This document shows, in pieces, positions 14,706 through 16,268 of a stretch of DNA of 16,268 nucleotides. Below the pieces are notes generated by a model that had not been told where the DNA came from, did not search any database, and worked only from the letters and a program-made list of their open reading frames with translations. Every line of letters begins with the position of its first letter. Position 1 is the first letter of the stretch. The position numbers were made by a program, and so were the translations under genes. Origin of the DNA: Candidatus Pollutiaquabacter sp. (GTDB taxonomy: Bacteria; Bacteroidota; Bacteroidia; AKYH767-A; 2013-40CM-41-45); the NCBI GenBank assembly GCA_903854075.1, contig CAINVI010000125.1:1-16268 (forward strand), read 5' to 3'.

Positions 14706-15263
14706 ATGTTAGATCCTAATAAGCTGCTGACGGAGACGAAGGCGCACATGCAGAAAGCAATCGATCACCTTGAACACGAGCTGGCAAAGATTCGTGCCGG
14801 TCGTGCTAATCCGGCTATGCTGGAAAACATACATGCTGATTATTACGGTACCAATACGCCGTTGAACCAGATCGCGAACATCACTACTCCGGATGCACGC
14901 ACCCTGACTATTCAGCCGTGGGAAAAATCCATGCTGGTGCCGATTGAAAAGGCAATCATGCTGGCCAACTTGGGTTTCACGCCGGCCAACGATGGTGTTG
15001 TGATCCGTATCAATCTGCCGGCATTGACCGAAGAACGACGCAAGGAGTTGGTTAAAAAAACCAAGGCAGAAGGCGAGCACGGAAAAGTGGGTATCCGCAA
15101 TCTTCGCCGTGATGCGAACGAACTTATCAAGAAAGAGGCAAAAACGGTGCCAGAGGATGTGGTGAAAGATCTGGAAGGTAAAATCCAAAATCTGACGGAT
15201 CAGTTCATCGCTTTGGTCGATAAACACGTCGAAGCGAAAGAAAAAGAGATTATGACCATATAA
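14706..15263 (+). CDS. frr: Ribosome recycling factor
   Basis: RRF splits the post-termination ribosome together with EF-G. The 185-residue protein has the standard length and layout: an N-terminal helix, the conserved KIRAGRANP (28-36), a beta domain with YYGTNTPLNQIANI and the ARTLTIQPWE segment, then LPALTEERRKELVKK and KVGIRNLRRDANE in the returning helices of the three-helix bundle. It is the last gene of the pyrH-frr unit and is followed by two hairpins. Confidence 0.97.
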   Translation: MLDPNKLLTETKAHMQKAIDHLEHELAKIRAGRANPAMLENIHADYYGTNTPLNQIANITTPDARTLTIQPWEKSMLVPIEKAIMLANLGFTPANDGVVIRINLPALTEERRKELVKKTKAEGEHGKVGIRNLRRDANELIKKEAKTVPEDVVKDLEGKIQNLTDQFIALVDKHVEAKEKEIMTI

Positions 15264-15270
15264 ATGCTCC

Positions 15271-15327
15271 TTCCGTAAAGACGGAAAGTGGTATAAAACA
15301 AGAAGCCCCGCGGTTGCGGGGCTCTTG
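15271..15327 (+). terminator. Tandem hairpins after frr
   Basis: A small hairpin TTCCGT/ACGGAA (15271-15276 with 15281-15286) lies 8 bases after the frr stop. A stronger one follows: AGCCCCGC (15304-15311) with GCGGGGCT (15316-15323), GGTT loop, extended by CAAG/CTTG with one bulged A. No T-run follows the second stem, so termination is likely but not of the textbook intrinsic type. Confidence 0.55.
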
Positions 15328-15492
15328 ATCAACAATTCAAATACTTAACTTAACATGAAACACACGCCTATTCTAACGGAGGGTGTAACAATATGTTTCA
15401 TTTTTAATCCTTCTTTTTAAGAATACAACCTTAAAACCGCCTTTTTAGCATAAAAAAGAACGTTTTTTCCGCCAATTTTCATAAAAAATACC

Positions 15493-15500
15493 GAAATTTG
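15493..15500 (+). promoter_or_regulatory. Possible -7 element for tRNA-Thr
   Basis: GAAATTTG differs from TAnnTTTG at the first base and lies about 68 bases upstream of the mature tRNA start. A T-rich stretch (15463-15468) stands upstream at a somewhat long spacing. This is weak evidence. Confidence 0.25.
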
Positions 15501-15567
15501 CACGCAAGAAAATCCTCTTTTCCCGTGGAACCCTTTACGTAATCCGCAGTAAAAGACCGATAAATAA

Positions 15568-15640
15568 GCCAATTTAGCTCAGCTGGTAGAGCAGCTCATT
15601 CGTAATGAGCAGGTCGTCGGTTCAAGTCCGACAATTGGCT
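15568..15640 (+). tRNA. tRNA-Thr (anticodon CGT)
   Basis: The full cloverleaf can be drawn. The acceptor stem GCCAATT (15568-15574) pairs with AATTGGC (15633-15639). The D stem is GCTC/GAGC (15577-15580 with 15589-15592). The anticodon stem GCTCA/TGAGC encloses the loop TTCGTAA with anticodon CGT at 15601-15603, reading the threonine codon ACG. The T stem GTCGG/CCGAC encloses TTCAAGT. The discriminator base is T15640. The 3' CCA is not encoded and must be added by the nucleotidyltransferase. Confidence 0.96.
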
Positions 15641-15644
15641 CAAA

Positions 15645-15682
15645 AAGAAGCCCGGAAATCATGTCCGGGCTTCTTGCTTTTT
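15645..15682. terminator. Bidirectional terminator between tRNA-Thr and the WD40 gene
   Basis: AAGAAGCCCGGA (15645-15656) is perfectly complementary to TCCGGGCTTCTT (15664-15675), a 12-bp stem with a 7-base loop. It is followed on the plus strand by GCTTTTT, and an A-run on its left supplies T residues for the minus strand. It starts 5 bases after the tRNA and lies just downstream of the convergent WD40 stop, so it can serve both. Confidence 0.85.
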
Positions 15683-16268
15683 AAGCGATTTTCCAGGCCA
15701 TAATAGCCCTGTCGTCGCCGGTGTAAATAAGTCCGGACGGATGATCCAGCCAGAGTACTTTATTTACCGAATTACGGTGGCCGTCGTACGTTTCCCGGTC
15801 GATGCGTTGAATGATGTCCAGGGAATCGGCTTGCCAGAGTTTAACTGTTTTATCGCGGCTCGCGGAGGCGAGCACTTTTTGATCCGGTGAAAAAGCAAAC
15901 GCGTAAATGGCGTAGTTGTGCGCAGGAATGCTTTGAATTCGATCATAGGATTCCGTATCCCACGCGTTCAAATGCGCATCGCGACCACCGCTGAGTAATC
16001 GCTCTCCAGCGGTGTCATAGATAACAGCATTGGCAGAAAGACCATGCGCCGTAAATGATGTACGCTCATTGCCAGTTATCGCGTCTAAAATATGAATGGT
16101 GCCGTCGCCACAGGCAACAGCGATTTCGCCGGAGCTTGGATGAACGGCGATGGCGCGAACTTTTTCTTTGCAAAGTGTGATGGAGCGAATCAGACTGATA
16201 TCATCAAGTCGCCAGAGGGCGATGGTGCCGTCCGCACAGGCGGTATAGATACGATTATTTGTATGGTC
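15681..16268 (-). CDS. WD40-repeat protein, C-terminal part (5' end beyond window)
   Basis: The minus-strand frame is open from the right edge of the window to the TAA at 15683-15681, giving 195 residues. Five WD-like blades can be read: NRIYTACADGTIALWRL, GEIAVACGDGTIHILDA, ERLLSGGRDAHLNAWDT, KVLASASRDKTVKLWQA and the final GLIYTGDDRAIMAWKIA. Each has the GH/DG or RD turn and a W, L or equivalent before the closing strand. A TTG codon at 15969-15971 could be read as a start, but the repeat pattern runs through it, so the gene is much longer. WD40 propellers are protein-binding scaffolds. No partner or catalytic domain is visible, and a signal peptide, if any, would be outside the window. Confidence 0.85.
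   Translation of the reverse strand, partial: DHTNNRIYTACADGTIALWRLDDISLIRSITLCKEKVRAIAVHPSSGEIAVACGDGTIHILDAITGNERTSFTAHGLSANAVIYDTAGERLLSGGRDAHLNAWDTESYDRIQSIPAHNYAIYAFAFSPDQKVLASASRDKTVKLWQADSLDIIQRIDRETYDGHRNSVNKVLWLDHPSGLIYTGDDRAIMAWKIA

Larger units (their letters stand above)
15264..15567. other. AT-rich intergenic region between frr and tRNA-Thr
   Basis: About 304 bases without a convincing gene. It contains the tandem hairpins near its left end. An imperfect inverted repeat follows: ATGAAAC at 15355-15361 with GTTTCAT at 15395-15401, with inner ACAC/GTGT pairing, then TTTTT. A simple AAAAAA/TTTTTT repeat lies at 15452-15468. A weak promoter-like GAAATTTG (15493-15500) could drive the tRNA. 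A 21-codon frame at 15355-15420 overlaps the inverted repeat and is not called. Confidence 0.6.

Noticed and set aside
14709..15335. 208-codon minus-strand frame opposite frr
   Set aside because: Antisense shadow of a conserved gene; low-complexity, no family resemblance, and it runs through the frr hairpins.
15355..15420. 21-codon small open frame starting MKHTPILTEG
   Set aside because: It overlaps an inverted repeat exactly, has no ribosome-binding or promoter signal nearby, and has too little sequence to judge; kept only as a remark in the intergenic entry.
15681..15971. A complete 96-residue WD protein starting at a TTG
   Set aside because: The frame and the WD repeat pattern continue uninterrupted to the right edge of the window, so the TTG is an internal leucine codon.

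Overview
The window looks like chromosomal DNA of a member of the Bacteroidota, probably a Flavobacteriia-, Chitinophagia- or Cytophagia-like organism. Three things point there. A giant secreted protein ends in a gliding-motility-type (type B) C-terminal sorting domain of the type IX secretion system. The promoters resemble the Bacteroidota pattern TTTG-N19-TAnnTTTG, and starts generally lack Shine-Dalgarno sequences. The block rplM-rpsI-rpsB-tsf-pyrH-frr encodes proteins of Bacteroidota type. kdsB indicates a Gram-negative envelope with Kdo-containing lipopolysaccharide. No insertion sequence, phage gene or CRISPR array was seen.

Layout, left to right. (1) 1-267 is the tail of a nucleotide-sugar epimerase/decarboxylase, followed by a short-chain polyprenyl diphosphate synthase (342-1316). 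(2) Convergent to it is a 1670-residue Ig/PKD-repeat surface protein on the minus strand (1345-6357). (3) Divergent from that are a radical SAM/SPASM protein (6522-7544, GTG start) and kdsB (7645-8376). (4) A minus-strand pair follows: a TIGR01777-family epimerase (start 10632) and a class I photolyase (start 9687), separated by 30 bp. (5) A small three-helix membrane protein (10734-11048) precedes the translation block. (6) rplM-rpsI-rpsB-tsf is driven by a near-perfect Bacteroidota promoter at 11230-11260 and ends at a strong terminator at 13862-13894. pyrH-frr is then a separate unit. (7) An AT-rich gap of about 300 bp, a tRNA-Thr(CGT), a shared bidirectional terminator, and the C-terminal part of a WD40-repeat protein running off the right edge complete the window.

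Most of the window is conserved housekeeping. The most unusual object is the surface protein. It carries two PKD domains and fifteen further Ig-like modules, most with one cysteine near the start and one near the end. By direct reading it has no lysine from residue 234 to 1602 and no methionine after residue 133, and its sorting domain lacks the usual NGDG core. Other points worth a second look are overlapping, mutually exclusive inverted repeats upstream of rplM, -7-type promoter boxes lying almost against several start codons (suggesting leaderless or very short-leader mRNAs), and corrected starts for rplM and the small membrane protein. I did not find a clear new multi-gene system.
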